Below the pieces are notes generated by a model. The model had not been told where the DNA came from. It worked only from the letters and a program-made list of their open reading frames with translations, and made no database searches. From Candidatus Peribacteria bacterium RIFCSPLOWO2_12_FULL_55_15 (lineage in GTDB: Bacteria > Patescibacteriota > Gracilibacteria > Peribacterales > Peribacteraceae), in assembly GCA_001789045.1 (NCBI GenBank), contig MFYG01000007.1:1-44720 (forward strand): 44,720 nucleotides of DNA. Reading direction: 5' to 3'. The position numbers and the translations under genes are program-made. Below are positions 16,361 to 26,744 of the stretch, in pieces; positions within the stretch are counted from its first letter, which is position 1, and the number at the start of each line of letters is the position of its first letter.

Positions 16361-17302
16361 GTGAGACTTCCTCTGTTTTCCCACGCCCTGCCCAACGGCA
16401 TCAATCCACGGCTCGCGCATCTCCAGAGCGATCCTCTGTACCACCTCGGCTTCGATAAGGACATGGATCTCGCCGGACTCTTCGGCGACGTGCGCATCGC
16501 CTGCATGGGAGGAAGCGCCGATCGCATGACGCATTTCGCAGAAAGAATTGCGACGGAGATCCCGGAACTTGGCGTCGAGCCTACAAAGCTTCATCCCATC
16601 GGAAAAACCGAGCGCTTCACTCTGCACAAAGTCGGCCCCGTCCTCTCCGTCTCGCACGGCATGGGCATCGGCTCTATCCGGATCCTGCTCCACGAGCTTA
16701 CGAAGCTCCTCTTCTACGCCGGCAACAGCACGCGGGACATCCTCGATCGCGTCGAGTACATCCGAATCGGCACGTCCGGCGGCATCGGCGCCAGGATCGG
16801 ACAGGTCGTCCTCTCCACCCGCGCCATTCATCCTCGCACACTGAAGCCCGTCGATGAAATTTACCGGATGGGACAAACGCACCAATTCCCAACGGAATTC
16901 GACGCCGCGCTCCGCGAACGCATCTACGCCGCGCGGGGCGACATCGAGGTGGTTGTCGGCGATACGCTGGCCGCCAATTGCTTCTACGAGGAGGAACCCA
17001 ACCTCTTCGGCGCCCTGGACGCGGGGTACGGGAAAGCGGAGCAGCGGGAATGGGCGGAAGAATTGAAGCGCCTCGGCATGAAGAATACGGAGATGGAAGC
17101 GACCGCGCTCGCAGGATTCTGCGGCCGGGCGGGAATCGCCGCCGCCGACGTCTGCGCCGTGCTCGACCGCATGGGAGGCCGCGTCACCGCCACCAGGGAG
17201 GAACTCGCCCTGTACTCCGATCGCGCGCAAACCGTCGTTCTTCGCTACCTACGAAGCCGGCTCAAGGATCTCGTGCCCACTACACACCAACCACACCCGT
17301 GA
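16361..17302 (+). CDS. Uridine phosphorylase, eukaryote-like (UPP) type
   Basis: 313 residues from a GTG at 16361, directly after the S21 stop; this start gives the UPP-like N-terminus (NPRLAHLQSDPLYHLGF). Family motifs: FGDVRIACMGGSADRM, KVGPVLSVSHGMGIGSI, LLHELTKLLFYAG, IRIGTSGGIGARIG (phosphate/ribose loop) and NTEMEATALAGF (the Glu-Met-Glu ribose site). These match animal UPP1/UPP2 better than the shorter E. coli Udp as I remember those sequences. It phosphorolyses uridine to uracil and ribose-1-phosphate for salvage. The final ~5 codons (from ~17275) appear to be derived from deoB, see the adjacent pseudogene. Confidence 0.9.
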   Translation: MRLPLFSHALPNGINPRLAHLQSDPLYHLGFDKDMDLAGLFGDVRIACMGGSADRMTHFAERIATEIPELGVEPTKLHPIGKTERFTLHKVGPVLSVSHGMGIGSIRILLHELTKLLFYAGNSTRDILDRVEYIRIGTSGGIGARIGQVVLSTRAIHPRTLKPVDEIYRMGQTHQFPTEFDAALRERIYAARGDIEVVVGDTLAANCFYEEEPNLFGALDAGYGKAEQREWAEELKRLGMKNTEMEATALAGFCGRAGIAAADVCAVLDRMGGRVTATREELALYSDRAQTVVLRYLRSRLKDLVPTTHQPHP

Positions 17303-17459
17303 GCGCGTCCCTCTCCTAGCGTTTCACCCCGGCATGCGTAGTCCCATCGCCCTCGGCATCCGAACGACGTATGCCGACGTTGCCGCAACGATTGCGAAGA
17401 ATTTTGGGATCGAAGAAAAGTTTGGAAATGGGAAGAGTTTTTTGGGGGAACTTTTATAA
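17275..17459 (+). pseudogene. deoB: 3' remnant of a phosphopentomutase gene (deoB)
   Basis: In the frame of 17283-17459 the sequence reads TNHTRERVPLLAFHPG then LGIRTTYADVAATIAKNFGI and GNGKSFLGELL with a stop at 17457-17459. This is the C-terminal end of phosphopentomutase, where HTREYxPLL and LGxRxTFADxGATxADNFG are conserved and FL-E-L is the usual end. The rest of the gene is missing; the uridine phosphorylase gene occupies the upstream DNA in another frame, and its last codons VPTT look like the DPTT of the same DeoB region. So a deletion fused the two genes and a small shift separated the frames. DeoB converts ribose-1-phosphate, the UPP product, to ribose-5-phosphate, so an ancestral upp-deoB operon is likely. 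Confidence 0.75.
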
Positions 17460-17504
17460 CCCGTCCTAGAACCCCCGGGATCGTCGTAATGGGTTTCCTC
17501 ACCA

Positions 17505-20500
17505 CTATTCTTCATCTGGATACCCCTGACTCATGCGTCTTTTAATGTCCCACATCTCCGCAGCAACTTTCTTTTGGAGCGCACTCGATTTTCCTTTTTC
17601 CAGAAAAGCATTAATGAGGCCATGCTCATCGGGATCCCAACCCGGATCTGTCTCGTATCCGCTCATATTCTTGTTTTCATCAGCGTAGAAAGCTTCTTTG
17701 GGCATCTTGTAATTATCAAGTGCCTTCTTCGTAACCACCTCTACTGTCGGTGGCAAACTACCTCCAAGATAGATCACCGTACAACCAATAGCATCAAGAT
17801 ACGCCCGCATGCTCTCATAGTACGAAGGATCTGCAGCGGCAAGATTTCCAATAACAGGTTTATCACCAACGCATATCATGCGATGATTGTGGAAATGAGA
17901 AAATAAAAGAAAATCTACGAGCGCCATTTGCATCGCCTGACTTGCAAGCAGATCCCTTCCCTGATTTGCCGGATTTCCACCGGAGCCTTTCCCAAAACGC
18001 TCGAGAAGATAGTGTCGCGCAAAAATATTATGTCCTGCCACCTTTTCCGTCATCATGCTCCCCTTATAAACAACACCTTTTCTTGCTCTACTGTATTCAT
18101 AATCATGATAATACGTCTCATAAGTCCCTTCGGACATAAGATCAAGAACAACTTCGAGAGGGTGTTGGTGTGATGTTCCGTACTGCATTAAGGCTTTGTT
18201 ATCTTCATGATTGCCATTCGTGATATGCCACGCTTTTACATTTCTCTTATTCTCTTTCGGCACACAAGAAAGAATATTTCGATTCGTACGTGTTATCCAT
18301 CGATTCTGATCACGAATCTGCGGCAGCCCAAATGGCTCTCCTTCTTGTCCGGCCATGATGTAATTATATCCATGATTCTCATCACCGTTCGCTAGTGCAT
18401 AAACTTCTGGATACTTCGCTGCGATGTCGTGCCAAAACATCGTGAGCATTTTAATGAGGTATTCCGTTCGCGCAGTTATTGAACCAACCTGCCAATCGGA
18501 CGTAAGAAAAATAGCTGCTCGATGCTTCGAGACCTCTGAGAGCGCCATGAGCGTCTCATTATAGATATCGTAACTAAACCGCCCGTCTTTCGAAAAACGC
18601 AGTGCCATCACTCCCGGCGTCACGGGATCTTTGCGATTGAAGAGCGCGCGCCAGAGATTATCGTCCTGAATTTTTGCGAATGAACTTAAGTCCATTCGCC
18701 CCCGACGCAAGGTTGGCGTGGAGTAGATAAGGCTCCCATGATCGCCTCCAACCATTTCTGCACTCAAAAGATTTTGGTCGAACGTTCCCCAAACGTCCGG
18801 CGGTTCATCGTCGATGCGCGATGTTTTACCCAAACGCTTGCGAATATTGCGCTTCGCATGCATGTGCCCCACACGATCACGAAGTGAATCGAGAGGATCT
18901 TTGGAAGCGCTGCTCTCTGTCCCGCGCACAGAACGACTCCCTCTTATTGTGATATCCTCCCCTCCTTTCCTTTTCAAAAGTGCCTGATAGTCATCTACAA
19001 TGATAATCTCTTCATCCTCAAGTCGCCTCCCCGGTAGGGGAATTTTTGTGACATCGATCACGCTCTTTATTTCGTCACTCGGTTCATTGCCTCCCACTAA
19101 ATCATCGTATGCCTTCTGGAGAGAAAGAAATTCATCAAACCCCAGTTCACGCCCCACCTTACAGGAATACGGATAGGCAACATCCCACCAAAATTCGTGC
19201 AAATAGGTATAGAGTGATGTCTGACGCACTTGATCAACTTGCTTATAGTTGATGATACCTGCTCCAGCTGCCTGACTAACAAGACTGGGACCGGTCGCAC
19301 TGGTCGCGCGACCACGCATGGCATCACGTTCGGCGCGTTCGCGCTGTCGTTCCAGTTCAAGGAGGCGAAGAGCAGTATCCATTGCGTAATGTTCGATGGA
19401 CAGCTCATCTTCGTGACTCATGTTGTAGACCACAGTAATGCCATACTCTTTCTTAAGCTTGAGACACAACCGAAAGAACTCATTCTCGGATTCATACTGA
19501 ACATCTATCGATGTTACAGCAAGGCGTTGCCGTTTCTTCCTTTGATATTTGTAATTTCCATGCTTCCCAGCGTGAATGACAATCATCGTCGGAATGTGCT
19601 TCTTCTCATTCTTTGAAAAGACGTTTTTTTGCAAGTACGCAAGGAAATCATCCATAAACTCTGGATCATAACACGCATGTCCTAGCTGCATATTCGTAAA
19701 ATGCATAACGAGCGGCTCACGTCCTTCTTCCGTCTCACTTGTAAATTGTTTGAGCACACGCTTTGCGTCGTATTTTCTATAATACTCCTTTAACTTCCTC
19801 ATGAACGCTTCCGGTGTCTCTTCGGAGAGAGAATCCACTTCGTCAACCAGTTTTTTCGCAAGCGAACTTTTTTCTTCCATCGCTCTCACGACAACATCCT
19901 TCACATGTTGCATGCGTGTAAGCATTGCAGAACTCGGAGCACGTCCTTGGCAGATTTTTTCATCAAGAGAATAGACAGCAGGTTTATCTCCTCCACCTTC
20001 CTTCTTCTTCACACATCCTGCCTTCTCATAGGAAAGCATCATCTGTTCAGCAATTTCAGAAGGAATACCAAGAATAGTGTCGTTGCCACGTAAGTACGCC
20101 ACACTCATCTTCTGATTGGGACTCGTCGCCACCCCCATAGAAACAAAATGCCCCAATTGATCATACAAACTGGCATCAAGGACGCTTTCCAATTCTTCAG
20201 GCGTGTACGTAAACACTGCAGGATCACGACACACCATCGCTTCTTCACCATGTTTACTTGATAAAAATGCAATTTTCTTTTGGCTACACAGAATACCGAG
20301 AGCCCATTCAAAGCGATCTCTTTCAATGTGTGCGCCGCACTGATGGCGTCGCTCGAAGAGTTCCTTTTCAAGATAAAACGGTTTCTTCTTCCCGCTACGC
20401 CCGAAGAGACCGAGAATTTTTTCAGGCAATTGCTGCTCCTGTTTGCTCCGGCATTCCATGTCAATTTCCGCATAGAAAGCATCCATAGTCACGACTGGAT

Positions 20501-21218
20501 CAAATGACTGTTCGTGCTTCTTCTGCATAATATCTCTCAGGGCAGCACTGACGTCCTTCCGTATTTGTAAAAGGGTACTCAGAGCTGTCGCCTGCTTCGA
20601 TACACGACCTTCGAGGGCTTCCTCTACTCTCTTCGGTTTTTCCATCTCGAGCGCCTGTAATTGCAAACCCAACTCAACATCACGCACAACGATCATGTGA
20701 CGCTGGTGTCCATCCTCTTCTTTAACAGAATGTATACTTCTGATAATCCGCTCAGGATCTTTGCCTTGCACACCCACCTCACGGACAAGAAGGACATGGT
20801 ACTGCTTCAGTTCAGCAATGCCGAGCGGCACATGTGTGTCGTCTACTTTCTTCTGCACGGTATCGAGAAACTTTGGTTCCAGCGTCTTCAGCTTTTCCGA
20901 ATCTTCCTTCTTCTGTAATGAGACAAGTAATGCTACGACCTCTTCCCTCAAAAAATCACGAACGCTCTCATATGATGCAATAAACTGTTCATCGGTCAGG
21001 GAAAGCTGCACAAACAATTGCCGACGTCTCTCACCAGTTTTCTGTTGTTCCTGCACTCCACTACCCGATTTATAAATCTTCATCAATCGTTCAACAAATT
21101 CCCCATCATACCTTCGTGGCTCATAATCCAATCCGCCACTGGCATTACCTTTCTCCGGGGCTACTGTGCCCCCCTCCTGTATTTCATCCTGTGATCCTTC
21201 AGGAGAATCCAGAGGCAT
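17505..21218 (-). CDS. Large protein with a duplicated metallophosphoesterase-like domain, unknown
   Basis: 1237 residues, no signal peptide or membrane helix. Residues 1-480 are helical and charged, with a possible winged-helix region (~300-430). Residues ~500-610 contain HFTNMQLGH, VIHAGKHGNYKY and VVYNMSHEDE; residues ~900-1130 contain LTSDWQVG, LANGDENHGYNY, HITNGNHEDN and FSHFHNHRM. The second set fits the calcineurin-like phosphoesterase order (D-x-H/Q, GD-x-x, GNHE, GHxH), while the first aligns to it spot for spot but has lost metal ligands (SD to TN, GD to AG), i.e. a degenerate duplicate. Substrate unknown; nuclease or nucleotide phosphodiesterase activity would be guesses. The DNA looks more A+T-rich than its neighbours, hinting at transfer. 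TACGAT lies 8 nt before the ATG. Confidence 0.75.
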   Translation of the reverse strand: MPLDSPEGSQDEIQEGGTVAPEKGNASGGLDYEPRRYDGEFVERLMKIYKSGSGVQEQQKTGERRRQLFVQLSLTDEQFIASYESVRDFLREEVVALLVSLQKKEDSEKLKTLEPKFLDTVQKKVDDTHVPLGIAELKQYHVLLVREVGVQGKDPERIIRSIHSVKEEDGHQRHMIVVRDVELGLQLQALEMEKPKRVEEALEGRVSKQATALSTLLQIRKDVSAALRDIMQKKHEQSFDPVVTMDAFYAEIDMECRSKQEQQLPEKILGLFGRSGKKKPFYLEKELFERRHQCGAHIERDRFEWALGILCSQKKIAFLSSKHGEEAMVCRDPAVFTYTPEELESVLDASLYDQLGHFVSMGVATSPNQKMSVAYLRGNDTILGIPSEIAEQMMLSYEKAGCVKKKEGGGDKPAVYSLDEKICQGRAPSSAMLTRMQHVKDVVVRAMEEKSSLAKKLVDEVDSLSEETPEAFMRKLKEYYRKYDAKRVLKQFTSETEEGREPLVMHFTNMQLGHACYDPEFMDDFLAYLQKNVFSKNEKKHIPTMIVIHAGKHGNYKYQRKKRQRLAVTSIDVQYESENEFFRLCLKLKKEYGITVVYNMSHEDELSIEHYAMDTALRLLELERQRERAERDAMRGRATSATGPSLVSQAAGAGIINYKQVDQVRQTSLYTYLHEFWWDVAYPYSCKVGRELGFDEFLSLQKAYDDLVGGNEPSDEIKSVIDVTKIPLPGRRLEDEEIIIVDDYQALLKRKGGEDITIRGSRSVRGTESSASKDPLDSLRDRVGHMHAKRNIRKRLGKTSRIDDEPPDVWGTFDQNLLSAEMVGGDHGSLIYSTPTLRRGRMDLSSFAKIQDDNLWRALFNRKDPVTPGVMALRFSKDGRFSYDIYNETLMALSEVSKHRAAIFLTSDWQVGSITARTEYLIKMLTMFWHDIAAKYPEVYALANGDENHGYNYIMAGQEGEPFGLPQIRDQNRWITRTNRNILSCVPKENKRNVKAWHITNGNHEDNKALMQYGTSHQHPLEVVLDLMSEGTYETYYHDYEYSRARKGVVYKGSMMTEKVAGHNIFARHYLLERFGKGSGGNPANQGRDLLASQAMQMALVDFLLFSHFHNHRMICVGDKPVIGNLAAADPSYYESMRAYLDAIGCTVIYLGGSLPPTVEVVTKKALDNYKMPKEAFYADENKNMSGYETDPGWDPDEHGLINAFLEKGKSSALQKKVAAEMWDIKRRMSQGYPDEE

Positions 21219-21383
21219 TGGGGGTGATCGTACGCATTGGGCGCTCTACTCTTCAATGAATAGCTATTGACGGCAAGCGAGTGGATACGAATGGTGTGCG
21301 ATCTCTCCGAGGTACATGAGGAAACTCCTCCGCGGAACAACAACAAAAAACCCTTGAAGAGATACGCGCAATATTTGTACTCG

Positions 21384-21409
21384 TGGTTCGACTCCGCTCA
21401 CCATGACAT
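21384..21409 (-). repeat. Palindromic repeat B, half copy
   Basis: On the minus strand GTCATGGTGAGCGGAGTCGA, a member of the GAGCGTAGTCGA family, directly follows the ctpA stop (21412). The rest of the 21219-21411 gap shows nothing I can assign. Confidence 0.7.
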
Positions 21410-21411
21410 CA

Positions 21412-23070
21412 CTATCGCCGGAGAAGATCGAGCGCGCGTAGCATCTGGTCATCCCGGTCACTCTGCCCCTCGACAAGAATATCAGGGATGATTCCCTTCC
21501 CCTCAATCTTGCCACCAGACGGCGTGAGCCACTCGGCAACTGTGAGCTTGAGACTCGACTGATCGGTGAAATCTATGAGCTGCTGCACCGTCCCCTTCCC
21601 AAATGTCGTCTCCCCAATAATTGTCGCTCGCTTTGCGTCCTGTAATGCGCCAGCGACGATCTCCGACGCGCTGGCAGAACCCTTATTCACAAGAACGACC
21701 ATGCGCGTCTCCGGATCAATGACCGGCGGATGACCGGTCACCTCATTGTACGTCCCATCCAGCGCCGCAATGGAAGCAACTGTGCTCCCCTCAGGGAGAA
21801 AACAGCTCAGAACCACACTCGCAGCATGCAGAAGTCCACCAGGATTATCACGCATATCCAGAATGATTCCCTGCGGATGACTATCCCGAACCTTCTCGAT
21901 GAGCGAACGGAACTCTTTCTCCGTGGTTTGGCCAAATTGCACGAGCTTTACGACCGCAATATCTTTCACATAGGAAAGTTCGATCTCCGGTACGCGGACG
22001 GTATCCCTCTCAACTGAAACTTCTAGTTCACTCCCATTGCGACTGATCTTTAACTTCGCCATAGAACCTTTTGGTCCTCGTACTTTCCCCACCGCATCGA
22101 GGAACCCTAATCCATTTAGCGTCTCTCCACCGACTTCGAGAATCTGATCGCCCGGCAATAACCCAGCCTTCTTCGCAGGGGATCCAGGGAGTGGGGCCAC
22201 AATGGTAAGAACACCATTGATGAACTCCACTTGCGCCCCGATCCCCGACACCTCGCCCTGAATTTGTGTCTGGAACTCCTGCGCGGGAGTGGGTCGCATG
22301 AATATCGTGTAGGGATCCTTGAGAGACTTCACGAGAGCATCAATCGCGCTGTAGACCGCTTCGTCCCCCTTCAGTTTTTCTTTTTTATAGAGGTAGAGCT
22401 GGTTGATGATGCGCCAGACACTCTTAAGCACGTCCTCTCTCGGCATCTCGGCAACAGGAACGGTTTCGAGACGGATATGGACGACCGGTACCTCTGACCT
22501 CTGGAACTTCTTCGAAATGGGTGCTTCCCCTTGCACACGCTGAAGAAGCAGCGTCGCTTCCTTTCCTGTGAGCGCCCTCTGGACACCAAAGATATTTTGG
22601 CGCAGAGGATCAAGCCAGCCCCTTTCCACTGCAATATGCACTGCCGCTTCCAGCTTCCCCCCTTTTGCAACATCACCAAAATGTGGGCCAGTCACCCGTG
22701 GCTTCAGATTGCGGAGCGCCACGACAACCTGCAGCGCTTCGCCACGCGTTATCCCCCGCGCATTTCTGAACTCCTCTCCAAATGCCTCGAGCGCTCCGTG
22801 CTTCAGAGCCACCTGAATGTAGGGGAGAAGATTCCGCGGGACCGGGCGGTTAAAGGGCAACCTAACGCGCTTTCCCTTCTCTACATCGAACCCGGAAAGA
22901 ATGACTGCGCTCCGCAAAAATTCTCCGCGTGAGACGACAGCGTTCTCCCCTACCTGGAGCACATCTTTTACTGCTATCGCCCCTACCCCCGCCGGTGATA
23001 AGAGCGTGATGCCAATGATGAAGACTCCCATCATGCGGGAGAATATTGTTTGCATAAGGAACCCGCACAT
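21412..23070 (-). CDS. C-terminal processing protease (CtpA/S41) with N-terminal SLH-like region
   Basis: 552 residues from the ATG at 23070 (GGAAGG 7 nt upstream); later ATGs at 23055 and 23037 are possible. A signal peptide (MMGVFIIGITLLSPAGVGA) is followed by ~150 residues with SLH-like repeats (SRGEFLRSAVIL, TRGEALQVVVAL, LTGKEATLLLQ), then a PDZ domain (GEVSGIGAQVEF, GLLPGDQILEVGG) and the S41 catalytic core. NKGSASASEIVAGAL holds the nucleophile Ser, and GETTFGKGTVQ the general-base Lys. Such proteases trim exported proteins at the wall side. It ends with the protein DRDDQMLRALDLLRR. An SLH anchor on a Ctp protease is also known elsewhere. Confidence 0.94.
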   Translation of the reverse strand: MCGFLMQTIFSRMMGVFIIGITLLSPAGVGAIAVKDVLQVGENAVVSRGEFLRSAVILSGFDVEKGKRVRLPFNRPVPRNLLPYIQVALKHGALEAFGEEFRNARGITRGEALQVVVALRNLKPRVTGPHFGDVAKGGKLEAAVHIAVERGWLDPLRQNIFGVQRALTGKEATLLLQRVQGEAPISKKFQRSEVPVVHIRLETVPVAEMPREDVLKSVWRIINQLYLYKKEKLKGDEAVYSAIDALVKSLKDPYTIFMRPTPAQEFQTQIQGEVSGIGAQVEFINGVLTIVAPLPGSPAKKAGLLPGDQILEVGGETLNGLGFLDAVGKVRGPKGSMAKLKISRNGSELEVSVERDTVRVPEIELSYVKDIAVVKLVQFGQTTEKEFRSLIEKVRDSHPQGIILDMRDNPGGLLHAASVVLSCFLPEGSTVASIAALDGTYNEVTGHPPVIDPETRMVVLVNKGSASASEIVAGALQDAKRATIIGETTFGKGTVQQLIDFTDQSSLKLTVAEWLTPSGGKIEGKGIIPDILVEGQSDRDDQMLRALDLLRR

Positions 23071-23106
23071 TCTACTGCCTTCCACTCGTTCAGCAAGCTC
23101 CCATAG

Positions 23107-23140
23107 CCCCTCACCCTAACCCGCTCCCGCAGGGAGAGGG
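23107..23140 (+). repeat. REP-like palindromic repeat A, copy 3
   Basis: CCCCTCACCCTAACCCGCTC ... GCAGGGAGAGGG in the ctpA-prsW spacer, same orientation as copy 2. Confidence 0.8.
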
Positions 23141-23155
23141 AATCTACGTTTCTCT

Positions 23156-24508
23156 CTATCCCCGCACGAACACCTCCGTGTGTACAGGATGACCGAATTC
23201 CTGTATGTTTTCGCGGCGGAGGAAAAGCCCAGTGAGAACCCAAAAACCACCGCAGACGTAGAAGAGTGACGGGAACAGGAGGAGCGCTATCCAATGGAAC
23301 GGAGACCCTGCGGGGGAACCGAAAATATCCCCAATTGTACGTGGGTTCCCAGGCAGGAGATCTGGGAGTGTCACAAGAAAATTGAAGACACTGTGGAGGA
23401 GGACTGCCGCGAGCAGTCCGCACGTGAGCGTCCCAAGCCGAAAGAGCGTCTCCTCCGGCAAGTGCAGTACCCGACTGCAGGAACGGAACAGAGGGAAACG
23501 CTGTCCGTGGCGCTGCCCGTCACGAATATAGGGACCGGCGAACATCGCAAGTCCCAGGAAATACCCAAGCACCCCGGTGGACACGATGTGCACCATGCTC
23601 GTAAGCACCGATCGGCCTGTGACATTACTGAGAAAACCGAGGATATCAGCGCCGCTGGGACGCAGGAGGTACTCGCGCACAAACCCCATGAAGTAATTGC
23701 TGTTGAGCACGTTCTCGGCAAAGGCAAAACCGATGGCAACGACAATGGCGAACTGGATGACATCGTCGATGCTTGTGGGAAACCCCTCACTGCTTTTCCG
23801 GAGCACCCAGTACTTGCTCACTTCCTCAATCACCGCAACGACGACGAATGAAAGGAATGTTGCGAGAATGGTCCCCTTAAGTCCCGGATTTCCGAGCAAT
23901 CCCCCAGAGACAAAAAGATCCGCAGAGCGATTGAAGCTCTCCGGTTTCAACGCAAACACGAAGAAGTTCAGCTCCGACCCCCGCCGGACGAGCGCATCGT
24001 AGAAAAGGATGGGGGCGGTTGCGAGCATCCCCGAAAAGAACATGAGTGCCACTAACCCGATACGCTCCTTGTGATACTTCAGAAAGAGCACACACCAGAG
24101 CATTGCAGGAATTAGCGCCACAATCGTAGCAATGAATCGTACCGACCGCTCGGCTGGCGCCATATCAGCGATGATGTGGAGAGAAATCCAAAAGAGGAAG
24201 ACGCCGAGAAGAATGCCTTTCGTCTGCACCTCCCACGGCCCAAAGAGCGAACGCCATAGAAGAGCAACCAGGAGGACAGCAAGACCGAGAATGTGCGGCT
24301 TTGGCGCTGACATCGCCCCAAGGAAAGATTGCGTTATGCCGAGGATCCCGAGCGATAGGATCGTCCCAAGGATACAGGCAAAAAGAGCATGGGACGGATG
24401 CCGATGCATACGACGGGAAATGTCATACGCGGCCAATGCAGCCACCGCCACGAGGACTGCAGCAGTTCTCGTAAGAGAGAAGTCGAGTGGGAACACCTCA
24501 GGAAGCAT
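23156..24508 (-). CDS. PrsW-type intramembrane protease
   Basis: 450 residues from the ATG at 24508, about ten membrane helices. Catalytic signature of the PrsW family: EEVSKYWVL (the EExxK glutamates), then GFAFAENVLN, then HIVSTGVLGYFLG with the metal/catalytic His, in the correct order. PrsW is a glutamic intramembrane protease that clips membrane-anchored regulators such as RsiW; the substrate here is unknown. The frame is open far upstream into the atpD region (to 25246), but there it only mirrors atpD. TATAAT ends 6 nt before the ATG. It is divergent from the ATP synthase locus and followed by ctpA, another envelope protease. Confidence 0.87.
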   Translation of the reverse strand: MLPEVFPLDFSLTRTAAVLVAVAALAAYDISRRMHRHPSHALFACILGTILSLGILGITQSFLGAMSAPKPHILGLAVLLVALLWRSLFGPWEVQTKGILLGVFLFWISLHIIADMAPAERSVRFIATIVALIPAMLWCVLFLKYHKERIGLVALMFFSGMLATAPILFYDALVRRGSELNFFVFALKPESFNRSADLFVSGGLLGNPGLKGTILATFLSFVVVAVIEEVSKYWVLRKSSEGFPTSIDDVIQFAIVVAIGFAFAENVLNSNYFMGFVREYLLRPSGADILGFLSNVTGRSVLTSMVHIVSTGVLGYFLGLAMFAGPYIRDGQRHGQRFPLFRSCSRVLHLPEETLFRLGTLTCGLLAAVLLHSVFNFLVTLPDLLPGNPRTIGDIFGSPAGSPFHWIALLLFPSLFYVCGGFWVLTGLFLRRENIQEFGHPVHTEVFVRG

Positions 24509-24514
24509 CTGGAT

Positions 24515-24520
24515 ATTATA
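24515..24520 (-). promoter_or_regulatory. Extended -10 for the PrsW gene, leaderless configuration
   Basis: TGGTATAAT ends 6 nt upstream of the ATG, the same geometry as at 7926-7931 (both are followed by N-N-CCAG-ATG). Confidence 0.65.
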
Positions 24521-24592
24521 CCATAGTTTTGTACTGATTTCCACACGCCATCTTCCCACAACACCCTTGGCAGGACTGGTACTGTCCCGTAG

Positions 24593-26005
<1,413 letters not shown>

Positions 26006-26011
26006 TCTCTC

Positions 26012-26452
26012 GTGCTCTCCCTCGAACTTATCACCCCAGACCGCGTCGTCTTCGAGGGCGACGTCGATGCCGTGTCCCTCCCCACTCCCCTAGGGGAAAT
26101 CACCATCCTCCCGCACCATATCCCTCTCCTCAGTATCCTCTCGCCGGGCTCCATTCTCCTCCGACAGAAGGAGGAAGAACACCTCTTCGCTGTCTCCCGC
26201 GGGGTGATCGAAGTAGACGGAACGCATGTCCGTGTCCTCGCGGACACGGCTGATCGCGCCACTGAGCTGGAGGAAGAGGCTGTCCGACAGGCGAAGGAGA
26301 AAGCGGAGCAGCTCCTGAAGGAAAAGCGAGCGGACGCGGAAGAATTTGCTGAGGCTGCCGCGATGCTCGATCGGGAACTCGCGCGGTTGAAGGTCGTGCG
26401 GAGGCACCGATCCTCTCGTGGTTCTCCAGGCAGCACTCGCTTGCCCGATTGA
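26012..26452 (+). CDS. atpC: ATP synthase F1 subunit epsilon
   Basis: 146 residues from a GTG start. The N-terminal beta sandwich is recognisable (LELITPDRVVFEGDVDAVSL, GEITILPHHIPLLSIL, GVIEVDGTHVRVLADTA) and the C-terminal alpha-helical hairpin is Glu/Lys-rich (EEEAVRQAKEKAEQLL). The last ~20 residues (RRHRSSRGSPGSTRLPD) are an unusual basic tail. Epsilon couples rotation and inhibits hydrolysis. It starts 22 nt after atpD. Confidence 0.95.
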   Translation: MLSLELITPDRVVFEGDVDAVSLPTPLGEITILPHHIPLLSILSPGSILLRQKEEEHLFAVSRGVIEVDGTHVRVLADTADRATELEEEAVRQAKEKAEQLLKEKRADAEEFAEAAAMLDRELARLKVVRRHRSSRGSPGSTRLPD

Positions 26453-26516
26453 ATCCGAACCGCATCGGGACTGCGCGCGCGCAGCCTGGCAGAACCACGT
26501 ACCATTACTGAGCACC

Positions 26517-26744
26517 ATGGTCCAGCGTTCCATTGCGGCTGATCTCCTCCTCGCAGTCCGCCTCGCGTGGAGCCTTGGCTATATCATTGCCCTTCCTGCA
26601 GTCCTCTTCGGCTTCGGTGGGGCCTACCTCGATCGGACGTTCGGCACTTCCCCGTGGTTCATCCTCCCCAGCCTCGCTCTCGCGATGGGAATTTCAGCGG
26701 TGGGGGTCTACCGGAAACTACGGGAAATCATTTCAGGTCTCTGA
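26517..26744 (+). CDS. AtpZ/AtpI-like ATP-synthase-associated membrane protein
   Basis: 75 residues, two membrane helices (LAWSLGYIIALPAVLFGFGGAYLD and WFILPSLALAMGISAVGVY) ending in KLREII. This is the AtpZ (F0F1-ATPase assembly/Mg-Ca) small-protein layout, usually found at the start of F-ATPase operons; here it begins the F0 part. The ATG at 26517 is preferred over the upstream in-frame ATG at 26418, which lies in the tail of atpC. A CTGCGCGCGCGCAG palindrome sits in the leader (26471-26484). Confidence 0.75.
   Translation: MVQRSIAADLLLAVRLAWSLGYIIALPAVLFGFGGAYLDRTFGTSPWFILPSLALAMGISAVGVYRKLREIISGL

Noticed and set aside
16232-17230. 332-codon open frame antisense to the uridine phosphorylase
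   Set aside because: Composition (Gly/Arg/Glu-rich) and position mirror a clear enzyme gene; no family features.
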